Assembly: GCA_000231825.2 (NCBI GenBank)
Contig: JH720304.1
Coordinates: 140,116 to 204,115 of the forward strand
DNA: 64,000 nucleotides
Reading direction: 5' to 3'
Source of the DNA: Tetrahymena elliotti 4EA
Taxonomy: Eukaryota; Ciliophora; Oligohymenophorea; Hymenostomatida; Tetrahymenidae
Positions 39,998 through 52,100 of the stretch are shown piece by piece. A program made the position numbers and the translations under genes. Under the pieces are notes generated by a model, which was given only the letters and a program-made list of their open reading frames with translations, searched no databases and had not been told where the DNA came from. How positions within the stretch are numbered: the first letter of the stretch is position 1; each line of letters opens with the position of its first letter.

Positions 39998-41346
39998 GTA
40001 ATTTTTTTAACTCTAATAAATAAAAATAAAATCACTAATTTATTGTTCTATTTTAATTATATTTGTTACATAGCTACTTAAGCTTTCATTACTTAGTTTT
40101 CTTCTCATTTTTTAATTTGATTAAATGTATGTTTCCTTAACAATTTCAAAAAATTAATTTCAATTCTCTAAAATTATTTTTTTCAAAGTAAATACTTTAT
40201 TATTATCATAAATTTTAGTCCCATTAAATGTGTTTATATCTAAGTCAAATTAACAAATAGATGAAATTATTTTTATTTGCTTTTTAAACTAAGAACTTTA
40301 AATTGATTTAACTCAGTTTTTTATTCAAGAAATCTTGAGTAAGTATGATTGTTTCTATTTAAAGGTTTTCAAGAAAGTATTTATTCTTATTTTTTTCTAA
40401 CACCCTTCTCCTTAAAGAAAATAAAACTATAAATTGAAATTCATAAAATCAAAAATGGATACAGCTTGATTTATTTAAATTCAAGTTGATTTGTATTTTT
40501 ATTAGAATAGATAAAGATGGTTTAACTCAATTTTTTTATTCAAGAAATATTGAGTGAGGATCATTCATTAAAGTTCTTAAAAAAGATTTTGTTTTTATTT
40601 TTTAGTGTATTGTCCAAAATGAAAACAAAATTTTTTAAATTGAAATGATTATACTCAAGATGATTTAAATTTTATTGGATTAAATAGAGAAAATGAAACT
40701 TAGAATTTTCTATTTAAAAAGATTTAAATATATTTCATTTTGAATTAAATTTTTTAAAATTATTATTTTAAAATATTTTTTTTAGATAATTTAATCTCTT
40801 TATACTTCTTTTAATTAAAATAAATGTTCAAGAAACAATAAAACGAATATTCATAAAAAATTCAGCCTTATTAAATAAAGACATATGAAGAGGATTTTAT
40901 TTTTTGTAATAATTCTAAGTATTCTAATAAATTACTAATACTTTATCTTACTTATTAATCATAAAAGTAGATATCAGGATTTAGTATTTATAAAAAAATA
41001 TAAGTTGAGTTTATTAAGAATTGAAAATCTTCTTATTATTAAAATAAAAATAAATAGTTCTACTTAGCTAGCTAAGAAGATATATTTTAGAAACAGCAAG
41101 ATAAATTCTTTATGAATATTTGTTATTAAATATTATCTATAAATTAAGGTTAACTAATTTTTAGTTAGATTTTTTGTATATATATAGGTAGTTTTTTAGT
41201 GTTGTTTGTTTACTCAAGTAGAATTCGATATATTAGTTTCACCATATAATCACAAATTAAATATTTCAACAAAATATTTGTTTCATAACTAAATAGATTA
41301 AAAACTAACTAAATTAAATTGTAAAAAAATAACAAAGACAAATCAA
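39998..41346. other. Intergenic, AT-rich
   Basis: Holds an imperfect direct repeat (TTTTTTATTCAAGAAATCTT near 40318 and again near 40529). No coding frame seen. Confidence 0.5.
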
Positions 41347-42765
41347 TGTACAGCAATTATTTTCGTGAAATTACCCACTCACACATGAGTTAAGGGAACA
41401 AGAGTCCTTCTTAATAAAACTCAAACTTAAGATTTCCTATGAAATACTCTGGTTTTGTGCATCCTGTTTATCTGAAGACTGAAAGATAGTCTAATGAATA
41501 TGCTACTCATACTGAGTTAGAACAATTTTAACAAGATGAAAATATTTACACACCTATGAGTTAGATTCAAAAAACTCCAATTAGAGTGAAACTAAATTCT
41601 ATGTCATAGGCAACGATATAAGGCCTTCTAGAAATAAATCCTTCAAATCTATTTAGCAGTTAGTAATCAATTGAGTTTAACGAAAAGGTCACCCTTTCTC
41701 CAAAAGAAATCATAGAGTCTAGCAAGAAAGATCAGATTTGTCAAAGCGGAAACATCAATTAATATCCATGTGAAAGCAATAATCTTTATTAGGAAGCAAA
41801 GAAATGTGAGCTTAATGACTAAGATTTAGATAAAGCAGTATATTTCTACACTAAGTGTCTAGAATATAATTAGAAAAGAGACTCTGCTCTTAAAGATCTT
41901 GCTACAGTTTATCATAAGTAAGGCAAGACACAATTAGCATTAGAGTTACTACTGAAAGAAAAAGAAAACTATTAGGGGGATTTAAAGACTTATGAAAATC
42001 TCATTTGCACACTTGAGAAGCAGCTTGTACCAACAGGGAAGGTTTATTTAAAATTCATTTTGTTGTATAATCAAAACAAAGAATAAATCACTAACAATGA
42101 TATCAACTCCATATTTCCTAAAATAAAAAGTAATTTAATTAATGGTATTTAGTCATAAATAACCAATTATTAATTCTTATAAATTCTATAGAAGTCAAAC
42201 AAATATACTATTTTAGGGATTTATCACTATTAAATCCATTATAAAATAGTTTATCTAATATATGTCTCTTAGAGTTCAATAGCTACTCTAATGCTAAAAA
42301 AGTAATTGAAGGATCAATAATAAACCAATCTTCTCCAATCAAAGTAAATCATTCATTTTTATTAAAATTATTCTCAATTTTTATTAAATAATTTTAATAG
42401 TGCTTTCTTGTTGATATAATCGGGAAAATAAAGATCCATATTTTAGATAACAAAAATTTTGACAGAGAATTGATTGAATATCAAAAGTAAAATATTTTAT
42501 ATTAAATAAATTTAAAAATTAATTTATTCTAAAAATTAGCCCTTATTTACAGCCTACAACATTCTCTCAATCACTGATTTTTATGCCTCAAGACAAAGGA
42601 AGCTAGGAGATTATTAATTCTGATGATAAAAAATATACATGGACATAAGATTAATATTTTCTTAGTTAAAATTCTAATTATCTTGAGTTTTAATACAAAA
42701 GCCGCCAATTAGAAAACTAGCTAACTATTTAAAGCCTTCTTAAAAAAAGCAAACAAAACAACTGA
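41347..42765 (+). CDS. TPR-containing protein, multi-exon
   Basis: Exon 1 starts at ATG 41347 and runs to about 42060. Exon 2 is ~42217-42343, exon 3 is 42401-42486 and exon 4 is 42540-42765 (TGA 42763-42765). The introns 42344-42400 and 42487-42539 are GT-AG and keep phase; the first intron is uncertain, since a GTATAATC donor near 42073 or one at 42043 would both work. Residues ~150-230 contain TPR-like helices (EAKKCELNDQDLDKAVYFYT, KDLATVYHKQGKTQLALELL). The ~150-residue N-terminus is polar and the C-terminus Gln/Ser-rich. TPRs mediate protein binding; I cannot name the family. Confidence 0.6.
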
Positions 42766-43651
42766 TGTTTTAATCATAAAATAATTTTGCCAATAAAAAA
42801 CCAAACATTTTGAATAAATTTAAAAAATAAACATATAATAAATAAAATACTATTATTATTACTAAAAATTACTAGATAAATTACTACAATAATCTCATAA
42901 TTGATTATAATCCTTAAGAATAAAAAAACTTAAACAACTAATTACCTAAACTAAAATCAGGTTCTTCAATCCTTAAAAAAATAAATCTTATTTAGATATT
43001 AAAATATTTTTAAAATATTAATAACAAATAAATGCTGACATTTTCAATAAAAAAAGATGCTTAACATATCTATCCATCCATCCAAAATTTTTGTAATTCT
43101 TTTAAGTATTAAAATATAAATTCTTTACATTTTATCTATATCTTCTGTCTAAATAAAATTTTGAAACATATAGCTAACTTCTTAATGAATTCCTTCAATT
43201 TCAAATGTTTATTAAAATTATTTTTTCAAAAACAATCATTGTAAGTAAACTAAAAGCAAATTTCTCAATACTTACAACAAAAAAATGAATAATACTCAAT
43301 CAAAATCAAGCTCTTACATTTTCAATAAATAAAATAATGAAGATATTGAAAATATATTTTATAAAGATTCTTAGCTTAATTCTCTAAAAACATATTATTT
43401 GTTTAAATTTTTACACAAATTATTGAAATGAATCTCCTCCTCCTACCATAAATCTTATCTAAAAAGCTTTGAAATACATGAAAATGATTTTTTATATTCA
43501 AATTCATTCTAATAGAACATAAAGTAATTTATTAGAATAAGATACTAATAGCGATAGAGCATGATTATCATTAAAGAAACACTTAACACGAAATATATAG
43601 TATTGATATATTTTAACTAATTTATAAATAATTATTGATTCTTTCATTTAT
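42766..43651. other. Intergenic
   Basis: AT-rich convergent spacer, nothing recognised. Confidence 0.5.
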
Positions 43652-44461
43652 TCATTCAAAAATAGCAAATTATTTTTCATCAAGAGTTTCTCTGTGAGCA
43701 TTTTTATGTTCAGGAAGTGTGACTTCTTTAACAAATTTATTATCAGTTTGTAAGTAAAAAGGGGAATTTTTTTTGAAAAAAGGATGATCTATATTTAATA
43801 ACTGCTTATCCATAAGTTCTTAAATAAATTCATCCATTCCTTCATTATCTTTAAAGTGATGAGCCCTATTTATTTATAAATTAAATTGTTCAATATTAAG
43901 AATCACAATAATCTAAATGAATTTGAAATGTTTTAAAATAAAGAATAATTTACTGTTCTAGGTATTTTTTAAATTATTATTATTTTATTTTGAATTCTTC
44001 AAAACTTTCTTTATGTCTTTGTTTTATTTCTTCAAGTTCTTTTTATACTGCTTAAACTTATTCTATTTCATTTATTTAGATTGCTATAACTTTTAATTTT
44101 CAGAAATGTAATGATTTATTTTTACCTTCTGAAACATTTTTTAAAGATTGAGGATCGAAATTAACATTATCTGAATATCCATCAGAATCAATATCATAAC
44201 TAAATATACGCCCTAGTATATAATTCTATTCATTAAAAGATTCTATCAAATATTGCATTTTTAGAATAAACAATTTACATTTCTTTTATATCTAATCATA
44301 GCTTCATCTTAGCTAAGTTCTCTGGCATTTTTATTAGAAAATCTTAATTCCTTTTAAGTTAATTATAAAATAAAGCTACTTTAAATTCAAATTTCTCTAT
44401 GCTATCTATTTAAATGAGTTACTATATAATTTTAGTTAGAGAATTCTTTATACTGATTCAT
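43652..44461 (-). CDS. Small coiled-coil protein with an in-frame TGA at codon 25
   Basis: Reverse-strand exons 44461-44279, 44225-44126, 44089-43954 and 43865-43652 keep a common phase with GT-AG introns of 53, 36 and 88 nt. About 210 codons. The last ~150 residues read convincingly: an acidic DIDSDGYSD loop that recalls an EF-hand without its final Glu, a Gln/Glu/Lys coiled coil, and a C-terminal region ending QFAIFE at TGA 43652-43654. In the first exon the frame is coding on both sides of TGA 44387-44389 (codon 25). It may be a true stop with an alternative start or splice, a sequence error, a recent inactivating mutation, or, less likely, recoding. The 36-nt intron is unusually short. 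Confidence 0.5.
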
Positions 44462-45518
44462 TATTTTGCTTTTATTGTTTGAAATATATTTGATTAATAG
44501 ATGCTTGCTTAATAATTTACGAAATAAATAATTAGATATATTATTAATGTAATAAATAGATTTGCATACAATTTAAATATATTTTCATTTGATGATTTCT
44601 TGATGAGCGCAAAGCAAAATCTTTTTTTCATAAAAATAATCAAAAATCTAGAGATTCATAAAATAGCGCTCAAATCCATAAAAATGAAATTATTTTTGTT
44701 TGTTATATCGAATCTTAACCAGTTTTTAAATAAATATTTTTTTCTTACAAAAATCAATTTCTCAAATTTTCTTTTAAATTTGTTTTAAAATAATTTAAAA
44801 GACCAATTTATTTCAATTTTGATTAAATTAAATATCAATTTATTTCAATAATTATTTTATTTTAAACAATCAAAATTGCTAATATGAATCAATTTTAGAA
44901 AATGTTTAGATATTTGCATAATACAAATAAAACATAAAATTAGATTCTTTGATTATGTACTCTGTATTAGAAATAAAAAGGATTTTTTAATACAAACCTC
45001 TTTTAATTTATCATTTTTTCAAAGGTTTCTTAAAAGGAAGTTTGGAGATTTTTTTTTATTACTAATCTTTTCATTTTGCTTATTTTTATTTTAAATTTTT
45101 GAAAAACCTATGAAATATTATTAGTACTTTTTTATTAAATATTTTTTAGAGAGAATACAAAATTTAAGCACAATCTATTAAATTAAAAAGAAAAAGAAAA
45201 AAAAGAAACTGAAAATTAAATTAATTTATTGCTGGATTTCTATAAAATGAGACTGAATAAATTCATATTGTGCTGATTAATTAAAAATCAAATCAACCTT
45301 ATTTTTAATAGCAAAAAATTTAAAATAAAAGAAATTTCTAGTAAAATTTTAAAAATACTAATTTTAAGCCATAGAAATCATAAATTTTTTTAAAACGAGA
45401 ATATAATTATAAATATTACATTTTATAAATAAAACTAATTTTTAATTTAATTTCATGAAATATTTATAAATAGTTTTTAATTAGTTGTTTTTTCATTATT
45501 ATTATTCACTTAAGTAGA
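44462..45518. other. Intergenic
   Basis: AT-rich, no coding frame or repeat recognised. Confidence 0.5.
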
Positions 45519-47656
45519 TCAAAAAATTGAGCACTTATTTTCACATTTATTATGATTAGCACTAGTTTCAAAATTAAATCCACCACAAAATCCCTTAGGT
45601 ACAGCAACTATTTATGCATTTTAAGAATCTTTTATAATTTATAAATTTTTTTTATCAATACATTCTCTTAATATTTTATTTTACCTCTACTTAAGGAGTC
45701 CAAGATTTTCTTCCTAGAGTTATGGTCACATATACCAACTTCTTTGAATAGCATGTCATCTGTAATAGGATTAGAGGTAGTCATTTAGAACATCATGCTT
45801 TCTAAATCATCAAAACCAGCCAATAAGAAAAGATCAATATATAAATCCAAATTTAATGATTGTAGCCAAGATTAAACTGTAGGTAGTTCAATACCTCCAA
45901 GATTATATTTAAGACTAAATATTCCGTTTCTCCTTTCTACCCCACAATCTTTTAATATTAAAAATCATTATTAAATAAAATAAAAAAATTATTAACTAAC
46001 TAACCTTCATGCAGTTTTGAAATGATACGTAAACGATGTCCAAATTTATCAACTCCAAATAAAGTAACAAGAAGTTTATCCCAATTATTAGAATTATTCA
46101 AAAACTTTAATAATGATTGGTTATCATAGACATTATTATCTAAGAAATTCTATAATAGACACTCTAAATTAATTTCTCTTAACCACTTGCTAATAGTTTT
46201 ACTTTCTTAAATAGAATATTTAATATTATTTTCATTAGCTTCATCAAGGTATTTATCATCTTGACTTTAATTATAATGATCTTGTAAATTGTTTTGATAG
46301 TTTGGTTATTTATATTAATGATCATCTCTTCTCAAGTCTTGACTTACTTAAATAGAAGGTTATTCGCCATTAGAAGATATGAATTATTTTTAATTGCTTG
46401 TGTTATCAATATCAAGATAAATTTATTAAGTGTTGTCATTTACCATGAAATTTATAATAGAAGAGCAATTTTCTTTATCATTTTAATCATATGTGTATTA
46501 GAGTGACTATTTATCCTTTTTACTTTTAATCTCAGATAGAATTTTATTTCTTTGACTTTCTTTTAATTTATGTTCCTCTAAAGTTTTGGTTGCTTCTTTC
46601 TTTAAATCTTTTATTTCATCAATATTCTATTTCAGTCCTTAAATTTTTAAATTCCAATTTTAACGAAGCTGAGCAGTGTTAATTAAATTTAATTTTTTTG
46701 ATTTAGTGCTAAATGTACTGAGGTTACTCATATCTACTTTTTTATTTTGACTAATCTCACTTTAACAGCTGATAATAGATTCATTTAATGGATTCATACA
46801 GTTGCTTTCATATTCCTCAAGTATCTCTCTGCAATTTTTATCAGCGCAATAATCAATAGCTGTTTTACCATCCTAAATTAATTTGAATTCAAAAAATTAA
46901 AATCTTAAATTAATTTTTTATTAAATAAAGTTATTTGATAAATAGAAATAATACCTTATCCATAGAATTTATTTTAGGATTTCTATCCAATAATATTTTT
47001 ATCAATCTTGCATTATTTGATTCAGCTGCAATGTGAAGAGGAGTTAATCCATTCTATATTAATAAATTATATTATATTTCATAAGATTTTGTATGATGCT
47101 TACAGATGTCTTTATGTCTATGTCAGCTCCAAATGAAAGTAGCTTAAGAATGAATTATTCTTTTTAATTGAAGCAGGCAATATGAAGTGGTGACATTCCT
47201 TCCTAGTGAAAAGATAAATATTTTAAATATTAAACTACAATAAGAAGCATGAAAATATATTTTACAGGTCCTTTTATATTTGGATCAGCTTTGTATTTTA
47301 ATAATGTGGAAAATAACTCAAATTAGTTGTTTTCGATGCATAAGTGGAGAGGAGTGTCTTCAAGCTTATTGTTGAAAAAAAAAACGTATTTTCTTATGAA
47401 AAAAACAATCAAAGAAAAATACTTTATTTTTTGTGTTTGGATCTGCTCCATTGTGTAAAAGGAACTCTACAATCTAGTTGTCTCCTTATAAAACTGCTTT
47501 ATATATAGGAGCCCAGCCTAACTTTCCATCTTTTTCATTAATTCTGTTTTTCTAGAGAATAACTGCTTTTTTTACTTCCTCTATGTCACATGTCCTTAAA
47601 GCTAAATGAATCTAATTCTCTTTAATTTCCTAAATTGATTGTAAATCTTGGCTCAT
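45519..47656 (-). CDS. Ankyrin repeat / tandem SAM domain protein with CaaX box
   Basis: Reverse-strand gene of seven exons, 590 residues: 47656-47423, 47364-47266, 47202-47104, 47053-46955, 46872-46005, 45948-45685, 45628-45519. All introns are GT-AG (50-82 nt). Exons 2, 3 and 4 are each exactly 99 nt, phase 0, and each encodes one 33-residue ankyrin repeat (TPLHLC, SPLHIAC, TPLHIAA). Partial repeats lie in exons 1 and 5. A polar linker follows, then a SAM domain at ~398-466 (KWLREINLECLLQNFLDN) and a second at ~480-554 (SWLQSLNLDLYIDLFLLAGF). The protein ends in Cys-Ser-Ile-Phe, a CaaX prenylation signal, preceded by a nearby Cys. Suggests a membrane-tethered scaffold that oligomerises through SAM domains. 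Confidence 0.85.
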
Positions 47657-48650
47657 TTTTTGTATAAAAAATTGATTAGTAATAAATGCAGTATTTAATA
47701 AATAAATTATTAATCAATTATATTCTATCAAACTTGATAATATTTCTTATTTAAATTATAAAATCAGTAGCATGTAATAATATATTTAGAAGTAATAACA
47801 AATTTTAGCTAGATAAAATATACAATTAAAGAATTATTTTTAATATTTTATGTTAAATAAATACCTTAAAGCAGTTAGATGTATTGAATGAATAAATTTT
47901 GAAACACATAAGTTTTAATAATTTTATTAAAAATAGATTTAAGCAGTAGAATCAAACTAATTTGAATGAATATTGTTTTCTTATTTATTTTTTTAAGAAA
48001 ATGTTAATGATTCAATGAAATTAATCAGTAAATAAATAGAAATAACATAATATCAGTAAAATATTTATTTTCTCATTAAAGATAGATCTAAAATGTTGTA
48101 AACAAAACTAATACTATTGAAAAATATTTTTTCACTATTATATAAATATAAAAAACATTATTCATGTTACTTACTGTTTTATAAAAGATTAAATAATTTA
48201 TAAATCAAGTAATATCAGACAAAAAATAAAATATCTCATAAATAAATTATTTTAAAAAATATAAAAAATTAGAAATAGCATATTATCAGTAAAATATTTA
48301 TTTTCTTATTGAAATAGATCTAAAAAGTTGAAAAAAAACTAATTTTTTTGAAAATTACTTTCTTTTACTGTAAAATAATAAATGATTTAATAATGATTAA
48401 ATAATCAATATTAATTTTTCACTTTAAAACATAATTTTAAATATTAAAACTGACAAAAATCCTGCTAATATTTATCATATTTTTTGAAATTTAATGAAAG
48501 ATTTAAAAAATATTTTTTTAAAAGAGATTAAATTAAAAAGAATTTTTTTTGTCATGGTTTGTAGAAATAACTAAATAATCAAACAAATAAACAAAATGGA
48601 AAAAGAATTTATACTTTTATGCCTATCTAATATTATCAGATAGTTATTTT
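47657..48650. other. Intergenic
   Basis: AT-rich. Contains a ~72-bp direct repeat (48041 and 48274). No coding frame seen. Confidence 0.5.
48041..48343. repeat. Direct repeat pair, ~72 bp, 233-bp spacing
   Basis: ATCAGTAAAATATTTATTTT followed by CT(C/T)ATT and ATAGATCTAAAA(T/A)GTTG occurs at 48041-48113 and 48274-48343. Confidence 0.7.
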
Positions 48651-49766
48651 TCATTGATCTTTTTTGCTTTCGTCCTTTGCTTTTTCTACAGTGGCAGCTT
48701 ATTCTTAAGGTTAATTATTTTCTGCTGCTGTTGGTTCGTCAATATTTTTTTTTTTATCTTCTTAGTTAGGTTTAGATTCTTGCTTGGGGGTATTTTGGGC
48801 ACGCTCATCAGCTTTTTACTATGTTTTAGAATCATATTTTACCAACCAGGCAAAAAGTCTTTCTACCTAAGCATACAATTTACCTACAAATAAGGGAACT
48901 CCTGGTTTAGAAATACGAGCTTTAATAGCATTGTTTACTTTTTAGAAAGCAAGTTGAGTGCTGTTGTTTATGAGGTATTTTATTTTCAAGAAGTTGTAGT
49001 AAAAAATAACTAAAAAGATGCTGCTAAGACCGAAAAATAACTCAACAAAAAGTACTAATAAATATACTATTTCATATTAGCTCTTCAACAACAAAATTTT
49101 TTCTTTGTTTTCACGAGTTTTTGTAATGAATTTTTCTGCCTTGTAGTAAAGTTTATTTTTAGAAATGTTCAAATATTCACATATTCCAATCCAAAAGTGT
49201 AATGCTAGAGGGAAGAAGTAAAATATATTACGTGAATCGCTATGAAAAACAAAGACGAGCATGTAAATCAAATTTTAAGCAAACAAATTTTATGCTAAAG
49301 ATTGAACATACTATTTAGTATAACGAGGACGCTTTAATTAACGAATTATAGCTAGTATGCATATAAGAATTGAAGAGTAGTGAGCAACAGTTCTTGAATT
49401 AAAGAAGGTGAGTATAAATATTATTTTTAAATAGTTCTCAAATGAGTATGCAGCCTTCTTTAAAGTAGCTTAAAATTTACTTTCTTTTTTAATAGGTTTA
49501 TTATGGTGATGGCCATCACACTTTTTACCATCATGAGTGTGACCTTCTTCGTTTTCATCCATACCATCTAAATCTGGAAGAGTTCCATCATAATTGGGTT
49601 CAAACTATTGATTGACAAATCTTTTGTACCAATGTCTCTTAATCATTTCCATAGCTTATTCAGGAACAGGAGGTTACAACTCCTTCAAGAACTTTTAGAA
49701 TTCATTATTACTATTAAAATCATAGCTTTTGAAATCTTCAATAAGCTTTTTGCTAGCGTCAGTCAT
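48651..49766 (-). CDS. TMEM33 / Pom33-like membrane protein
   Basis: Intact intronless reverse-strand frame of 371 residues, ATG 49764-49766 to TGA 48651-48653. Residues ~105-270 resemble the TMEM33/Pom33 family: several hydrophobic helices with FFNSRTVAHYSS, RNIFYFFPLALHFW and a later long TM segment (YLLVLFVELFFGLSSIFLVI). Family members shape tubular ER and associate with nuclear pore complexes and reticulons. The N-terminal ~90 residues are extra compared with animal TMEM33 (~250 residues) and contain a His-rich stretch (GHTHDGKKCDGHHHN), a possible metal-binding segment. The C-terminus is a charged Lys/Gln/Glu tail. Assignment rests on pattern, not on a search. Confidence 0.65.
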
Positions 49767-50955
49767 ATTTATTTATTTGTGAACTATACTTTTTATCTAA
49801 TTAATAATTTTTTAAATCTATTAACTTTTAAATATATTATCAAAAAATAAATGAATTACTTGTTGCAGCTGTTAATTAAAAGATTTTTTAAAAGTCTATC
49901 TTTTGTTTTCATTTAAATTTAATATTCTCCTTAGATGTTCTTTTCTTTGTTACTATGTTAACATTTGTTTAATTATTTTTTTATTTAAATGTTAAACTTT
50001 TCTAGATAAATTTCAGAATAAAAGTGTTATAATTCTGTTTTCAAAATATGTTGATCATTTAAAAATTTAATTTTCTTTCGTTTTTTGTTTATTAGTTTGT
50101 TTGTTTTCCAATTTATCCTAAATAACTCATATACTTATCTTATTTCAATTAATTAACTGCTTTTAAAGATTAAAATCTTAAAATATTTTCTGAACACTCT
50201 TCAATAAGATAATATAAAGCTTAATAAAATACAAAATAATCTAAAAATCTTCAATATAAAATGGTTTGATTATTTTGAGTTTTCGTAAGTAGTTATTTAA
50301 AATTACAAATAAAAGTTAATCATTATTTTATTATTAAGACTCAAGATGAATTCAATTAATTGATAAAATTTGGCTGATTTAGAAGATTCTTAAAAGATAA
50401 AATTTCTCAGTAAAAAAAATGATAGATGTATAGATGGATAGAAAAGTCTCTTATTATTTAAATTGAAATTTTTCTGTTCTGCTAAAAACATATAAAAATT
50501 CTTAAAATAAATTACTTATATTTACTTAATATGTAATAAACAATAAATATAAAATGCATCAGAGCCTGCCTAGAAGTAGTGCAACATATTAATTTATAAT
50601 CTCTTGTTCTTGTTTATTATTTGATATTATTTGTTTTTATTTATTCATATTATTATTTGTTTTATTTTTATCTTTTTATTTTGGCTTTTTTTCCTCTTTT
50701 CTTTGGAGGTTTTTATTTCTTTTTATCTTTTTTCTTTCTTTCTTTTTCTTTTTATCTTTTTAATAGCAAATCTGAGATTTTGAACTATCAGTAGGCAGAC
50801 AGCAGCGGATCATGAGAACTTTTTTTCCTATTTAAAAAAATACTTTTTATATATTTGGGAAGAGAATTAAATCTAAATCAAAGTATTTAAGAGTGTTTCG
50901 TATTATGATGGATACTATTTTTTCAAATAACTATCTTTAAATTAAAAAAATTTTT

Positions 50956-51105
50956 ATGTCTCCTTTTTAAATACGATATAAATATCGTTGCGATCCATTA
51001 AATAGAAAAGCTGTACGGGATCACAGAGATTCTATTTGAAGGAGACATCTTCTAAGCGATTTTATTGTGGGATTTAAAAAATTTATTTTCTACCATTTAT
51101 GGTAG
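50956..51105. ncRNA. Candidate structured RNA with pseudoknot topology
   Basis: ATGTCTCCTT (50956-50965) pairs perfectly with AAGGAGACAT (51039-51048). Inside are a hairpin CGATATAAATATCG (50974-50987), an 8-bp pair AAATAGAA/TTCTATTT (51000-51007 with 51030-51037) and a 5-bp pair GATCC/GGATC (50992-50996 with 51018-51022). The last two interleave, giving an H-type pseudoknot. A separate 7-bp hairpin follows (51090-51105). It is a GC island in AT-rich spacer. Strand is undecided. It contains no CAACCCC telomerase template and matches no snRNA I know. A palindromic mobile-element remnant is an alternative. Confidence 0.35.
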
Positions 51106-51289
51106 CCCTCAAATTATTTCTTAAAGATAGTTAAGCATCTTAAATATGTTTTCTTTTAGATTTTTTTTGTTTTACAAATTTTATTTCTTTTCTAAAAAAA
51201 TAAATTATTATTTTTTAATCAAATTGATGAGTCTTTCGTGATTATCTCAAGAATGATCTTCATGATAATTTTTTTTCTTTTTCCCCCCA

Positions 51290-52100
51290 ACTTTGTCTAT
51301 TAACAAATATTTAATTAAATCAACCAAGATATTTAGATAATAAATTTATTAATCAACTATTTGTTTCTGTGTATACTAAATAATTAAATTATATTGTCTT
51401 GTATGATTGATTTTACAATATAAATAGAAGATAAATCTTTACCCATTTTATAATTAAAAAAGAAACATATTAGTTCAATATTAGTTTGAGTATTCATTAT
51501 AGAATCTAATTATATTGTCTTTTATTTTTGATTTAATTATATTTAAAACAACTTATCTTTGTTTCCCCATCTTATGATCAAAAATCAAATGATCAAATTA
51601 TCTAAACAAGATATTTAGATTATAAATATTTTAATTAATATTCGTTTCTGTGTTCATTAAAAATATTTAGAATTATATTTTTGATTTGACAATATTTAAT
51701 AGATCATTTCTTTACCAATTTTTATAAATATTTGTTTTTATATTGATTAAAGAATCTAATTATATTGTCTTAAACCTTTGATTTAATAATGTTGAGAGAA
51801 ATTATTTTTCCCCCCCATTTTTATTATAAGAAAATAACCATCAAATTATCAAAACAAAGTATAAAATTTAATATTTCTGTATTTTTTTATACAATGTTTA
51901 ATATACCATATCATTGCTTATTTTATAACCAAAAATAAATATTAAATTACCTTAACAATACATTTTTTAAATAAGATATGAGTTAAATATTTGTCTCTGT
52001 GTTCATGAAAGAATCAAATTATATTATTTTATATCTTTGATTTTATAATATTTAATAGACTGGTATTTACTTATTTTATTAACAAAAATAAATATTTGAT
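51290..52100. repeat. Cluster of degenerate ~180-230-bp repeats
   Basis: A recurring order of motifs, about four to five times: TATTTGTTTCTGTGTTCAT-like, then AATCTAATTATATTGTCTT-like, TTTGATTTTATAATATTTAA-like, a TTACC/CCCC(A)T stretch, and AAAATAATCAAATTATC-like. Instances of TCTGTGT lie near 51368, 51648 and 51998. Copies differ by many indels, so the cluster is old. Confidence 0.7.

Noticed and set aside
46294..46506. 70-codon plus-strand ORF
   Set aside because: Antisense shadow within exon 5 of the ankyrin/SAM gene.
50995..51060. Reverse-strand short exon starting MSPSNRISVIPY
   Set aside because: About 40 codons only, no partner exon found, and the same bases are better explained by the inverted-repeat structure.
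50956..51105. Telomerase RNA
   Set aside because: The pseudoknot and closing stem recall its plan, but there is no CAACCCC-type template on either strand and the length and order do not match.
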